Assembly (NCBI GenBank): GCA_025403435.1
Contig: CM046348.1
Coordinates: 16,430,034 to 16,494,033 of the forward strand
Reading direction: 5' to 3'
DNA length: 64,000 bases
DNA from: Artocarpus heterophyllus
Lineage: Eukaryota > Streptophyta > Magnoliopsida > Rosales > Moraceae
The position numbers and the translations under genes were made by a program. Of this stretch, positions 1-12,394 are shown in pieces. The notes below the pieces were generated by a model. The model ran no database searches, was not told where the DNA came from, and worked only from the letters and a program-made list of their open reading frames with translations. How positions within the stretch are numbered: the first letter of the stretch is position 1; each line of letters begins with the position of its first letter.

Positions 1-78
1 TAATATTGTAAGCTTGTAATTTGAGATTGTGGGTATGTGCCACTGTATGGGCCATAATGCCCAGCAGGTAAAATTCAG

Positions 79-931
79 GTGATGTAGTGGAGGCCAATGC
101 CATCAGAAGTGTCTTCTTTGATCATGCTACATCAGGTGCTTTGGCTTCCTCCTCCACAAAGGTAAACTTGGGCAGTGCTGTAATCAGAATATTAGCCTGG
201 CTTTATTATTCTGTTTTTTTCATTAAAGCCTAACTGCTTGGATGACTGTTTCAAGTGAAATTCCTTCAGCTAAATGTGCCTTTTTTGTAAAAACATTGTT
301 TCAGAAGTCTCTATGCACTTGGAAATCGTGTGCACAGAAACACAATAAGTTGGCTGAACTTTTGGAGCGTGTAGTGGAGTTCTTCCTAATTCAAATTAAT
401 ATGATAGCTCTCCAGCAACAGAATTAGTAAATAAATAAATGAATAAAGATAGCTAATAACATTGGACTAATCTGGTTTTTATGTTCTTCTTTTAGGGGGT
501 TTATATGTTCTTTTATATAAATTGGCTTGTATCTTCATTTTGTGTCCTGTGGTACAATTAAAATAAATTTCAGGGAGCTGTTGGCCATCTCCTTGTAGCA
601 GCTGGAGCTGTTGAAGCAATCTTTACAATTTTGGCCATATACCATGTAAAGCTATTTCATTTAACCTTGTATGGTTCCTGTAATTGCAACATAATAAACA
701 TGGACCCAATACTTTCTGTAGACTTTTCCATTATCATTAAATAGCTTGTCTTGTGTTACATTGTAGGGAATTGCGCCATTAACACTCAATCTCAAGAAAC
801 CAGATCCAATATTTACTAACTCCTTCATGCCTTTAAATGCTTCAAAAGAGATGCCAATAAGAGCAGCTTTGTCAAATTCTTTTGGATTTGGAGGAACCAA
901 TGCATCTCTGCTCTTCACTGCTACTTCTTGA
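79..931 (+). CDS. mtKAS: 3-oxoacyl-ACP synthase, mitochondrial (mtKAS), 3' end only
   Basis: Last three exons of a beta-ketoacyl-ACP synthase, which condenses malonyl-ACP with a growing acyl-ACP in mitochondrial fatty acid synthesis. Exons read 79-161, 574-645 and 767-931, with GT-AG junctions and phases that join cleanly; the upstream exons lie outside the window (79 starts with the last two bases of a Gly codon). The first exon gives GDVVEANAIRSVFFDHATSG, the second the active-site-His segment GAVGHLL, the third GIAPLTLNL and the C-terminal SNSFGFGGTNASLLF before TGA at 929-931. These motifs match the mitochondrial KAS clade (VEANAI, GTNASLLF) rather than plastid KAS I. Odd: the usual GHLLGAAGA loop reads GHLLVAAGA. 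It converges on the tRNase Z gene that follows. Transit peptide and catalytic Cys cannot be seen here. Confidence 0.93.
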
Positions 932-2019
932 CAAATCAGTTTGGTTCATTATGGTGCTCAAGATGTTCAAACGTGTATGAAGAGCCGGGCTTGTTTTTAT
1001 CGGAAGGTGGAACGTCTGCAAAATCTAAACTGCTGCTTGTGGAGACAACAGGATACTTGTTATCAAAGATTAAAAGTACATGCAAGCATCAACGCATAAT
1101 TTGTTTGATTAATGACATCTGTACTTTCTGGGTTTTAGGGTTCAAAAATTTCAAGTTCTTTTTTTTAAATTTTTTATTTAATATTTTTGGATGAACAGAA
1201 AATTGTGAATTGTAAATTTAGAATGAGCCCTATTGTAGGAGCTGAGCAGATGAGACATTGGCTGGCTCTACGCTGATGTTGAGGAGTTCCTTGGCCTGTT
1301 TCAAGAATTGGCCTCTCTAATCCATCAGGAAAAGAGGAAAGATAAATAAGAAGTGCACTTGGTGGTGAATTTTTGACTGCTATAATCACAAGGCAATTCA
1401 CACTGTTGGTGACAAGGCTGGTTAATTGATGCTTTTTCTACTAGGAAGAATGCTGTTTTCCACAGGAAAGCTAGCAATATTTCATTAGATGATGCAACTG
1501 GAACTTCTTGAGACGCCGATTTTGTTTTTAGACTCTGGTGGTAAAAGTTCACTTGCCTTTAAAAAGTTGCCTTGATTCAATTTTCTTTCTTTCATTCCCT
1601 TTTTTTTTTTTTTTTTTCCCTTGATTTAAGTTTCAATTAATCGCAGTTTAGTATGATTGCCTACATATACACGTCTGTTTTGAATAAATGAAGTTTTGAA
1701 TAAATGAAATCCGTTGGTAAAATTTTACACCGCCAAGACTGACACTAGTGAGAAAATTACAAATAGGCCTTTTATAATGTTAGTGTATTTAAAATGAGAG
1801 CAACTCTATTTAATCCTTTAGGTTATAACCCTATTGTTAGTAAAACAATAAGACTTAGTGTAAAAAGTATATTACATATTAGACTTAGGTTTACAATTTA
1901 ATGACAAGTGGGGTTATAACTCCATATAATGAAAAGGATTTTTCTTAAAATGATTACTTCTATTCCTTCCTCTACTCAGATTGTAGTGGCTTCATAGCAG
2001 ACAACAAAAGCTGTACAAT
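932..2019. other. Intergenic space between two convergent genes
   Basis: Holds the 3' untranslated regions of KAS (+) and tRNase Z (-). A T-rich tract lies at about 1600-1620 and AATAAA at 1684-1689 could serve as a KAS poly(A) signal. Short open frames (e.g. 1174-1552, minus) lack recognisable motifs and are not called. Confidence 0.6.
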
Positions 2020-5000
2020 CTAAGAATTTATTGACTTAAAACCCTCTGTAAGAGGTACTACTTTTGCTGAAACCTTGGACTGCAACTTTGATACGGCCTG
2101 ACGTATGTCCTGCAATTGTGAGGATTCAGCAGTCTGAAAATTGTGAAAAAAAGAAAAGAAAAAGAGGAAAAACGAGAAAGAAATTTAAGAATTAAAAAAA
2201 GAGGGTGTAAAAGTCTTGGATTTCACTCGGTCATTCACTTCAAATTCCAGCCAAAATATAACAGAACCTAACATCAAGTACATAGATACGCAATTCTTTT
2301 CTAAAATTGAGAAGCTGATTTTATCATTTTTGGAATTAAGATGAATTTGCACATATGTGATGCCTGCCGAGATCGTCTACCTCTACAAACAGGGATGATC
2401 TAGACAATTCTGGTAAAGCAAAACTCTGAAAGCAAATCAGTGAACATAAAAACTGTTAAAAAAAAGAAAATGCACGACCTTGTTAAGCCGATTTATTACC
2501 TCTATATGGTAACGGGCGGAGAAATGAGTCAGCAGAACCGCCTTATTTCGAATCCATTTAGCTTTTTCCATAATCTGCATTAGGTATAGAAATCAATATT
2601 GTAAAAGACTAACTATTGTCACAAGTTAAGCTTTTGATAACAAGTCATAAGCTTGTTACTTTTAAGAGCTTGCTGCAAACAAACTACAAATAGCCAATCA
2701 TAAACCCTATAGATTAATCCACTTTCTAGACCCCAAGCACTAAATAATCTTCAGAAATCAATCAACCTTGTATTCCTAATAGAAGTAATCATAATTACTA
2801 TACCACATGCACCACACTTTACCAAAAAAAGGGAAAGATACATGCCACACAGCAGTGACCAAATACTCCATAGAACAATTGGTACATTATTCATGCTAAG
2901 TGCTTTGAAAATTTTTGCTGTTCCCTCCCCCTCCCAGTGTGCAAGGGTAAACAGTTTGCCCAGAGAGGGTCAAAAGGAGCAGAGCGCACTGGGCAAATGA
3001 AAATAAATGTCAAAGATTTAAGAGCACCTAGAGAGATAAAATGTTGAATAAGAGGGACCGAAGAGTCAGATTTATTTATTCATTTATTATTATTACTATT
3101 TTTTATTTTTTATTTTTTACTTTTGATAGTAAACAATAATAAGAATCGAGAATCGTGAGTTGATTTTCTAGGGAAGGAGTGCAAGACTAGGAGGTGGGCT
3201 CCCTGACATCAGGTTTTCAAGAAAGAATGATCTGATGAATGAATGATTCAATCCCCCACGGGTTCTTCTATTGAAGGGGTTCCCCTTCTTCTATGTGAGG
3301 TGGGGCTTCCAACGCTTATAACCTTTTGGTATTGTTCAGTCCGTCCTCTAACAAAATAAAAATAAAAAAATAAAGCAAAAAAGGTAGTCTACAGGATAAA
3401 TGAACCTAAAATACCAATATACCTCAAGTAGATGAGTATGACCATGCTCTCTTGCATGCTCAATGCTGACACCTTCATCCAGGAAAGTCGCCTGTCAACA
3501 ATCTTCACCCTTTAGAATGAAATTTGACAAGATGGCTTGATAAAGTAAAACATGCAGGTACGTATGCATAAGCGAGGCTTCCCACGAGCCTTTTGATATT
3601 CCATATTCAAAGTGCATTAAGAAGTCAATCCAACAAAAAATGCAGCATTAGTCTCTAAAACAGCAGCAACCTAGAACAAGGATAACGTGAAATCTAAGGT
3701 CAGGGTGGGGTAGGCCAAAGGGGAGATCTGGAATAACTAGATTCATGTAGCTAAAGGAAACACACATAAAAAACAGAAGGACCTGGAAAGAAACTGAGAG
3801 GCAGCATCGGGAACTGCTCACATAATCTATCGCCCAACCTATAAGGTATAAGCTGCTGCGGCTTAATGAAAAATATCTATCAATTGTGGTAAAATATTAG
3901 ATCGCTGACCATGCTATGGCTTGAAATCTATCAAGCTATTCTCCTCTTCATATAAACAACCTTGTAGCATGATTGCGTGCACCAATGCAACAACACATTC
4001 GGATGACTGAAGACATGTTAATTGTGAACCTTCTAATTAACCAGAGTATTCAGAGTAAAGATTATTCTGCACCTGTTCACAGGCAAATGGTTAATAAAAT
4101 TTGGAAAGGGATACTAGCAATCGTGCCTAAACTACGAAGAGGGTTGGAGGGAACCCTAGGGAAATAGCATATTAGTTTTATTTCTTATTTTAGGAACTGT
4201 ATGAATTTTCTTTTGTTCCTGAGTACCTTTTGTCATCGCAAATACAAAGCTTATTTTCTTTTAAGTATTTCCAAGGAATAGATTGCATTATTGGCATACA
4301 AAAATCAGATTACTGTTCAACCCTTGAGTTTGACGAAAAGCAACTTTACAAGAAGAGGAGTCAATTTCACACCTCAGTTATAAGAACCTTTGCCCTCAAG
4401 GCATCAGCATTGCGTGGATCAAGCATAAAATCTGACGTTGTATCTCCTGTGAAGGCCACTTCAGGAGACAGTATAATGTCTGTAATCTGAAAAGGAAGTC
4501 AAATGTTAAATGGATATCACTCGAAGTTCAAAGAGAAAAATTCAAAAGGATACTACAAACCTCAACACCAGATTTCTTCAACTTCTCAATTTCTTTCCCT
4601 TTAAGATGAATGTACTGCTTCTTTAACTTTTTTCTAACTGAGTAGATAACATAACCCTGCACATGATTGATAAACCTATATCAGCAACCATCTACGCTGA
4701 GTTTTCTAAGTTGCACTACTAAATCTGAACATTCACATACTAACAACCATCTACAAGGGTGTTTGGCAAAATCAGTTAGAACCAAAACATTTAGTTGTCA
4801 CAATGTAAACCTATCACATGCTATAGTATCAAGAAAAAGTAAGCTAAAGTACAAAGCTCTCCCATGCTACAATTTTCAGTTTAAAATTTTCAGTTCTAAC
4901 CACATCTCTCGAGCACCCTATATATCAAAATCTTGAAGCCAATAAGCCTCATTGGTGACCACAATCCTGACTGATACTTTTCATGTGAAGAGCAGCGGAA

Positions 5001-6894
5001 CGTGAGATAATAACATCTTAATTTTCTTTTTGTACCACATTAAAACCCCATTAATTATTCAGAGCCTTCTTATTGTAAGCTGTGTCGATCGACAGTAGGC
5101 TCCTTCCAGCAATTAGATATTAGTAAGCATTCATCTAAATTCGGTAAATAGCATAGATGTTATAAAATGAGAAAATGCACCTGGCTGGGTATAACGTGTT
5201 GAGTTCTAAACGGCCGGACAACGAGGTTATTCCGCATTTCATATGTTTCACCTGAACCAAAATATAAAATATCATATCCTGCTTGAAGATATAAAACACC
5301 ATGAACAAAAATAAAAATAATAATAAAAAAAAAACCAAAGCACCGTACCGACATCCAATGGAACCAAATCAACGTTAAGTTCCACTTGGCCCATTGTCCT
5401 ATGAATGTTAAATAAGTTCTCCACATCCTCTTTAATGCAAGGAGGAACAAATATTGTTGGAGGTTTTAAGCTATACAAAGCCCGGCTAGCAACATACATT
5501 GGTAGGCCACCCTGAAAAAACACGAAGCTTGTACTTACATTTACATTGCAAATTGAAAAATATGGCTGAGAGAACTAGATGAATAAACTGTGCTCTGCTT
5601 GATGGCAAAAGTTCTTTAAAATCGAGAACAATAGTCCTAAACTTAGCATTAAAGTAAGAGCAACAAAGTCATGTCATAAAATACTTTATTAGTTTATTTT
5701 TCTCTCGGCCCTAAACTTTGACAAGAATTTCATTTTAATTCCTTTATGTTCTTATGGTAAGTTAGGAACCAACTTTGAGGTTGAAACGTCTACAATATAT
5801 CACCCGATAATGTGTTGTTCACCAGAGTTCTTTCGACTATACTAATCTAATAGATGAACTGAAAACCATAGAGCATATGCAAAAACAGTTAGATTTTCAT
5901 CATTTTTCTTCTTGATGTCCACTTATATATCCATTATCGACGATGGGTAATCCATAAAGAGTAATGCGATACCAACTCTAATCTCAACTTTTATACTAAT
6001 TATTGAGTTGTCATTAATTCATTGGTAGATGCAACCTATTGATGTGGCAATCTTTTAAACATCTACGGATAAAAACAAGACAACTCATAAGTAGGTATAC
6101 AATATTCATCCATAAAATGCTACAAATCTGAAACGAACAGAGACAAAAGGATAGATGAAGTCTCATTCAAGGGAACCTCGACCACCATCGATAGGGTTTC
6201 CAAGAAAATAAAAACTCCAAATAGCACAAACACGCCAAATATCTAATTAGCACCTTTCAGATTTCATTAAATGTGTCTAAAACAAGAGAAATTACAACAC
6301 CAAAAAATGATGAAATATCATACCACTAATTATCACACCAAGAGCGTCGACAGCATAAAGATAGTGCCTAAACACTTGAGATAAATCCCATGACTCCAGT
6401 AACAAACAATTGACTATTTCAAAAAATAAAAATAAAATCTAAACAAACTAAATACATCACGCGTGTAACGCAAAATTCAGAACAAAAACATAGAACAAGG
6501 AAGAGATAAGATAGCTGACAATGTGATCGAGATGAGCATGAGTGATGAACACAAAGTTCTGGTGAATAGCCCTGGAGGGACACCTCCCAATGTCGAAGGC
6601 GCATTTGAATTCAGGAACGATGACGCAAGTCTCTTGCCCACCAATCGAAATTCCCTCAATGGAATAGCCTTCCAAGTCAACCCCTTTTCGGACCACCTGC
6701 ATCCGGGCTCTCCGGTATTCGTCCTCTTCAATGGCACGGCCAATTACCGGTAAAAATCCCGATTCCTTGAGGGCATTGACCGGACTGATGTGGGTCTGAA
6801 GCGAAACTTTGAAAGGCTTCGGTGAAATGGGGTTGTGGGGTGGGAATAGTAGAGGAGCTTTGAAGGGTGGTGAAAGGCTTAGAGAGATTTCCAT
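2020..6894 (-). CDS. TRZ2: tRNase Z, short form, probably chloroplast-targeted (TRZ2 type)
   Basis: Metallo-beta-lactamase-fold endonuclease that removes 3' trailers from precursor tRNAs. Eight exons on the minus strand: 6894-6520, 5511-5349, 5251-5181, 4656-4561, 4486-4373, 3491-3423, 2574-2500, 2109-2020. All junctions are GT-AG and in phase, giving 350 residues, the size expected of a plant short tRNase Z. The zinc motif HAHLDH is at residues 119-124, split from GGLPMY by intron 1. The other landmarks are GDTTSDF (metal Asp250), HGHTH (289-293) and THFS (His313). The first ~60 residues are rich in Ser, Pro and Phe and poor in acids, like a plastid transit peptide, which favours the TRZ2 clade over the cytosolic one. 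Start 6894 is the first Met of the exon. Intron 1 (6519-5512) is the longest and has a weak GTCAGC donor. Confidence 0.95.
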
Positions 6895-7311
6895 GGTTTA
6901 GTGGGATTGTGGTAGAAGCACATATGATACAGCAAAGAAAGAGAGAGGGTTTAAGTGAGGTTTTTCCTTGTGTGGGTGTGATTTTGCTTGGCTTGTGAAG
7001 AAGCAAAGTAGCGTAAGCTTGCGTGGATTATTATTTTAAAATTCGGACAATATCCAAAGTCGAGAAAAGGCACATGAGATAATCATTCGGTGAATCGCAA
7101 CTCTGGTGTGATATTCATGTTTGGACAGTTTATGGCCCCTGATGATATCAGAAAGTAAAAGATCGAAGAAGTGTACAGAACTAATGGTGAACACGTCCGT
7201 AAACTGTCAAAATATTTTTTTCTTTGGTTTACCCTGCCCCAACTTTTTTTTTTTTTTTGAAAGGAAACCTGCCCAACTTTTAAAACCGTAAAAAGTCAAC
7301 TTTTAAGAATA
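6895..7311 (-). promoter_or_regulatory. 5' flank of the tRNase Z gene
   Basis: Upstream region of TRZ2: 5' UTR with a GA-rich run (on + CAAAGAAAGAGAGAGGG near 6933-6950), then AT-rich sequence. No clear TATA box is visible. It ends at an A/T-rich stretch with a poly-T run near 7242-7258 and the 5' target duplication of a SINE. Confidence 0.45.
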
Positions 7312-7451
7312 ATTGGTAGGAATGATGAACGAAAACAATATAATTGGTTGTAAGTTTTTTCATTTTAAGTATAGGTTGATGGTTTGAGTCACGTTAAACC
7401 CAACTTTAAAGTGGTGGCATTTCTCATTTCCCTTGTATTATAAAAAAAAAG
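7312..7451 (+). mobile_element. SINE (tRNA-derived type)
   Basis: Carries AATTGGTTGTAAGT (A-box-like) and GGTTTGAGTC (B-box-like), ends CCCTTGTATTA followed by an A run, and is flanked by a possible 8-bp target duplication TAAGAATA (7304-7311 and 7452-7459). The same body occurs at 49083-49233. Two copies with the same internal boxes and A-tails support a SINE family; the tRNA of origin is not identified. Confidence 0.6.
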
Positions 7452-7499
7452 TAAGAATAGTACTTGAATTGTTTAGTAATTATAACTTGGTGAAAAATT

Positions 7500-7640
7500 A
7501 ACTTCTCATAGTAGTTGAAACTGAAAATTTTGGTTTGAAACTGTATCATGTAAGAGCTTTATACTGTAGCAACTTTTAGCTTTTTACGATAGCTGTTAAG
7601 AGCTTTACATTATTTGTTGGTTGATGCCAAACAACCTATT
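7500..7640. mobile_element. Degenerate MITE fragment related to the copy at 60824
   Basis: Contains CATGTAAGAGCTTTATACTG and GCCAAACAACC, matching the interior and right terminus of the 159-bp MITE at 60824-60982 (CATGTGAGAGCTTTACACTG; GCCAAACA). The left terminus is not recognisable. Confidence 0.4.
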
Positions 7641-7675
7641 AGTCTACTGAACAACTGATTTGCATTGTTAATATA

Positions 7676-8054
7676 GGGTCCGTTTGATATAGTTTTTGTT
7701 TGTGTTTTTATTCAATTGAAGAATAGAAGCAAAATATGTGGCTTTTTTTGAGTGTTTGGAATCATAGTTTTAAAAAAGTTTAAATGGGTCAAAATGGTGT
7801 TAAAATTTTTATAATAAGTAACAAAAATGTTGTATTGAAATTTATAATGTCATATTAACACTCTGGTATAGGTTCAAAGTCTATTTCAAATGTGTTTTTT
7901 TTAGAAGTCACATTTTTATGGCTTTGACTAGAAGCATTTAAAGCATTTCTGGAGAGCCTAGATGCTTTTGATAGATCATCTATACACGTTCAAAAGTAGT
8001 ATTTAGACCTAGAAAATTAAAAGCAACTTCTAGCAAGCCCTCTCAAATAGACCC
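7676..8054. mobile_element. MITE with GGGTCYRTTTGA termini
   Basis: Starts GGGTCCGTTTGA and ends TCAAATAGACCC, an imperfect 12-bp terminal inverted repeat (10 of 12). The interior is AT-rich and non-coding. Flanked by ATA on both sides, which may be a 3-bp target duplication; superfamily uncertain. Confidence 0.6.
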
Positions 8055-8554
8055 ATAATCCGCTCATCACATGGCATACCTCTAAAGGAGGAAGGAGTAG
8101 CATGCTAAAATAATAAATAATATATATTCTTTGGTAAAAAAACCTATTAAAAGTAACTTTTTATATTACAAACCCTAAACCTAAACTAAGAGTAAGTGTA
8201 TCTCATAAGGGTTTAGGCTTTGAGGTATTGGGATTAGGCAGAATCCAGACAGTCATTTAGAGTAAAGTGGAGGAGTGGTGCAATGTCGAGGAGAGGAAAC
8301 TTGTGTAGTGTATCGCAGTCGTTGTGCAGTTGCAAGCCTGGAGTCGCCTTCGCCTAGGTCACTAACCTATCTTCCCCTTTGCAATAGTCACGCACCTACC
8401 TCCACCTACACTTTCGTTCTTCGCGAGCAAGCCTCTACCTTAGGACCTCAAGCTCATGCGTTGATTAGTCTAGGAAGTCCATGTGTTGCACCCCTTAGTC
8501 GTCATCGTCCTAAAGTTCCATCTTCAATGACGTTGTAAATTATTGTTGTTGTTG

Positions 8555-8591
<37 letters not shown>

Positions 8592-9859
8592 CGCTGGGCT
8601 TTTAGAGTCTTCTCCCTAGATCTAATGAAATTTTCAGAAAATTAGTGAGTTTGAAATGGAGAAAGTTTTAGGGTAAAAAAAAAAAAATCATTATGTTTAC
8701 TCAAGAAAAATTAGAGGAAATCAAATTCAAGATCTAAATTGGGGGCTTTTTAACTAATATAATATAATTTGATTTTAATTTTTTAATTGAGTTTTTGTTG
8801 TCTTCTAATTATTTTATCCATAAGAGGATGTATTAGAAAATTTAACATATGATGGCAACATGTGTAGCTCACGATGCTCATCAAGACTTTGACGTCGATT
8901 ATTGATTAGCCTAAATTTTGAAATCAAGTCAACCATATAGGAAGTTGATTGTCCAAATTATAAATTTAGATACCAAAGGAACAATTCAAGAACTAATCAT
9001 GCCAATTATCATATCAAAAGAAGAGTAAAGCAAGGCTGTTTTGGAACTAGCACACTGCCACAACTGAAATTGAAAAAAGAATTAAAAAAAACCACATATT
9101 TAAAATGGAATGATAAAATCTCTGACTTGAAGGAGAAGTGCTCACACATTCAGAATCGTTGGTTTCTTGCATGGATACGTCACACATGCTTAGAATTTTA
9201 TTGCATGAGGTTGTCTTTTAATTCAACATCAACTTTATTCCGCAGGGATAATCTTTAATAGGATAAGAATACTCAACTAATACGACACAATTGTAACCGT
9301 TAACGTTTTATAAAGTTTTGTTTTTTTTTTATAACGATCTTACTTACATGGTGGTCGTTACTTAAACTACATATCTTAAACTCAAATATATGTTAATATA
9401 AAGTACATAGATTTAGGATTTTTAAACATAATAATAATCACTTAAAATGGTTTCTTTTAAAACATTTCTTAATTTAAATAAACCATTTTTAATACTTTTC
9501 TAAATTAAATATTGTTATAAATTTTCTTATATTGAAAACTTGTATATATTTGTTGGAGTAACTATTGCAACATACTAATCTTAAAATTATATAGATTAAG
9601 GTTGTATGACCATAACCTTAGTTTTTAAAACATACATGCTTACCACTATTTGAAACATACGTGCATAATTCATTTTAAACTTACCATGGAAGATTCATTT
9701 TGTAAGCGGTATCCATTCTCATCTCTACTATTTGTTCAATGCTCATCATTGTTCCATCAAATGTTGCTCACAGGTTTTTTATCTATAACATGATTATAAC
9801 TGAATGAGCTTTCGTTTAATAAGCAGGAACTTATACTCGCACACGTAATTGTAAAACAC
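8055..9859. other. Unannotated AT-rich stretch with a poly-G tract
   Basis: No gene recognised. A run of 35 G lies at 8557-8591, after a (GTT)n stretch. The open frame at 8275-8538 has no family features. The remainder (8600-9859) is AT-rich spacer without recognisable structure. Confidence 0.5.
8557..8591 (+). repeat. Homopolymer poly-G tract (35 G)
   Basis: Uninterrupted G run directly after (GTT)n. It is a G-quadruplex-capable sequence and also a place where sequencing and assembly length errors are likely. Confidence 0.9.
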
Positions 9860-9862
9860 TTA

Positions 9863-10374
9863 GAGTGTGTTTTGTTTATGTATTTTTTGGACTCAATGGA
9901 CTCAAATTTGGATTCGAGTATCAAGAATCCTTTAGATAAGAGTTTGTTTCCTCCAAAATTTGAATCAAATAAGTATCAAGGATCTAAGTTTTTAAAGTTC
10001 TGACCCCCTTAAACTCTTGATACTAAGATATTTTTACTACAGTAAAAGCTAAAATTCTCTCTCCTCTATTTGAGGAAAAAAAACATAACTTCTTCGTTTG
10101 ATATCCAATTGAGATGATTCCTTTTTTTGTTGTGTTCATAGTGAAGAGATTAACAAATTAAGATCCATATTGCATATTTTTTTAGGATCATTAGCATTAA
10201 GATTTTATTAGATTTGTTAATAAAACAAAAACTATTTTCACTACCTCTCCAAACATAAATTCTAATTTTATTCTATATTCAGATAATGCACATCCAAACG
10301 TCAATTCAAATAACAATTCAAATCACACAACTCAAATCTAATCACTAATTCCAATCCATTTACCAAACGAACCC
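9863..10374. mobile_element. PIF/Harbinger-like MITE (degenerate)
   Basis: Left end GAGTGTGTTTTGTTTATG and right end, reverse-complemented, AGGGTTCGTTTGGTAAATG are similar inverted termini. TTA flanks both sides (9860-9862 and 10375-10377), the target duplication typical of PIF/Harbinger elements. Interior is AT-rich and non-coding; ends are diverged. Confidence 0.5.
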
Positions 10375-10704
10375 TTAACAAATCATGCATGGGCTGATTA
10401 TGCTTTATTATGAACATAGCTTATGAACATATCTTATCATACCTAATAGACCCGAGTATTTGTATCAATTGTATGCGATCCTCAGGAGGTTAGGGTTCAT
10501 GAGGTCGCCAACTTAATGCCTCCCTGTAGGTCGAGAGGTTGGTACAATATCCTTAAATTGTCTTATCTTATTTGTTTTACTTATCTGATTGTATGTATAC
10601 AGTATGACATATTACTACATAGTATCACATATCATATATTATAAACATGTTAGACTTATAAAAGAGTAAGCAGTATAACTCAATACTATATATATCATAT
10701 ACAG

Positions 10705-11242
10705 TAGGGGTGGCAAAATTGCATCGTATGTCATGTTTTGGTCGGCACGTTTACAGCACGACATGATCAGGTCAAACACAAACACAACACGATTAATAGA
10801 CGTACTAGAAATACAAACACGAACACGATCCGCCTATGGCACTGTAGCACGGTACAACACGAATAACACAATTACTATGCAGGCTGTGATGGGTTGACAC
10901 GATAACAACACGTATATAGCATGTTTATGACTCAATTAACTAAAAATTTAAAAAATAAAAAATAAAAAAAGCCAATAAAGAAAATTAACAAAAACACAAT
11001 ATCTAATTAATACTAACCTACTACAAATATTTCAAATATTTTTATTTTTAAGTCTAAATGTGTTATAACGGGTGGGTCGTGTCATGTCGTGTCGACACGT
11101 TTACGGCTCGTTTAATTAAACATGTTAAGGCGTGTTAGACGTGTTAGACGTGTTAGTACGAATCCAACTTGTTTATTTTTTGTGTTATTCCTGCTAATTT
11201 TTTTATCATGTCATCGTACCGTGTCTTAAATTACCGGCCCTA
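10705..11242. mobile_element. hAT-type non-autonomous element (538 bp)
   Basis: Begins TAGGGGTGGCAAAATTG and ends TTACCGGCCCTA, imperfect inverted termini of the TAGGGGTG class. Flanked by 8-bp near-identical repeats ATATACAG (10697-10704) and ATATACAA (11243-11250), as expected of hAT. Subterminal CACG/CGTG-rich motifs (e.g. GTCGTGTCGACACG near 11080) repeat on both sides. No transposase is encoded. Confidence 0.8.
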
Positions 11243-11250
11243 ATATACAA

Positions 11251-11420
11251 CGTATGACATAAGCATGACGTAACATAACCTGACATAAACATACTATAGC
11301 TTAACATAGCCTACCATAACATGATATAACATGACAACATAACTTAGTATGCAATAGTATGACATAACATAACATATCATTACGTACATAGTGTGGCATC
11401 ATATGATCACGCATTTCATA
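11251..11420. repeat. Low-complexity ACATAACATG-type repeat
   Basis: Runs of ACATAACATG/GACATAACAT variants. Similar low-complexity sequence occurs on the other side of the hAT element (10580-10700), so the element inserted into this tract. Confidence 0.5.
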
Positions 11421-12394
11421 ATTTTCATAAATCATGTAAAAGCATTTTGTTTTCAAAACTATTTATATAGTAGGCAAGATTCTTACTTACTTGATCTTTA
11501 GAAGTAGGATTGCTAACTCATTAAATTTTCTCTCTACAATTCTTAGATTCTATAAAAAAAAAACACCCAATGAGAGTGTAAGGTTAGCTCGTCATATGCT
11601 ATGTAATTTAACATTATCGCAAAAGGAATTAATCCTTTTATTAAATACATTCTCCTTGAATAAAGGATTAAATAATCTTCTGTTTGCTACAAGGATTGAT
11701 TGATCTAATCCTCATAACTAAATTTTTTAATCACCTTTAATTATCTGTGTTAGAGTTGATAATTAATTAATCAATTAAACAATTAATTAATTATCCTATA
11801 CCATTACTAGGTCTAAGCAAATTATCTTATTATTCATGTTTGGCTCATAATTGCATAAAAAGGCCCATTTGAATTTGAATATTGATATTGGGCCTACAAG
11901 CCCATCTCTAGTCACTATTTATTTTTTAGGTCTAACATAGCCCACTAAATGTCAAAGAGTTCTACGATATTCTAGAAAACTAGACCGTCATAACTTTGAT
12001 TCGAGAGGTGGCTTTTGAACTTATACGAGTATTGGGCCCGTATTTGGCATCATAATGCTATGGGCCTAACATGTCGGGCTTTTACGATTCTTGTTTAAAA
12101 TCCGTTCAAAAAACCATTGAAGTTTATTAATCAAACCCATATTTCATATATGCAAAAAAAAAAAAAAATGGCATCAAAAACCATGTCTTAAAATAGAATC
12201 CAAATTTGACAAAATTGTAATCTATAGGCTTGCATATTTTTCAAGTGCAACAACACCTTTGTTGGTCGTAAATTATAGTTTTGTAATTAAATAAGTGTTT
12301 TGTTTAAAACTAATATCAAATGGTACTTTTTTGTTAGTTTTAAAAGTTACCATATAACTTATGTAAGACACCGTTTTCGTAAGACACCGTTTTC
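11421..12394. other. AT-rich repeat-like spacer
   Basis: No gene recognised. Contains TTAATTAATTA stretches (11760-11800), a segment of GGCCCATTTGAATTTGAATA type, a 16-bp perfect tandem duplication GTAAGACACCGTTTTC (from 12362 and 12378) and leads directly into the tandem array. Probably retroelement-derived. Confidence 0.4.

Noticed and set aside
3180..3360. Resemblance of a TRZ2 intron segment to 35780-35960 in a BPI/LBP intron (GGTATTG(T/C)TCAGTC)
   Set aside because: Shared sequence is too short to claim a common repeat by eye.
5135..5523. Overlapping minus-strand frames around tRNase Z exons 2 and 3
   Set aside because: They read through introns; only the spliced frame given in the annotation has family motifs.
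6523..6753. Plus-strand open frame over tRNase Z exon 1
   Set aside because: Complement of the coding exon; the minus-strand frame carries the zinc motif.
8275..8538. 87-residue open frame before the poly-G run
   Set aside because: No motif, no codon or splice support, and it lies in repeat-like sequence.
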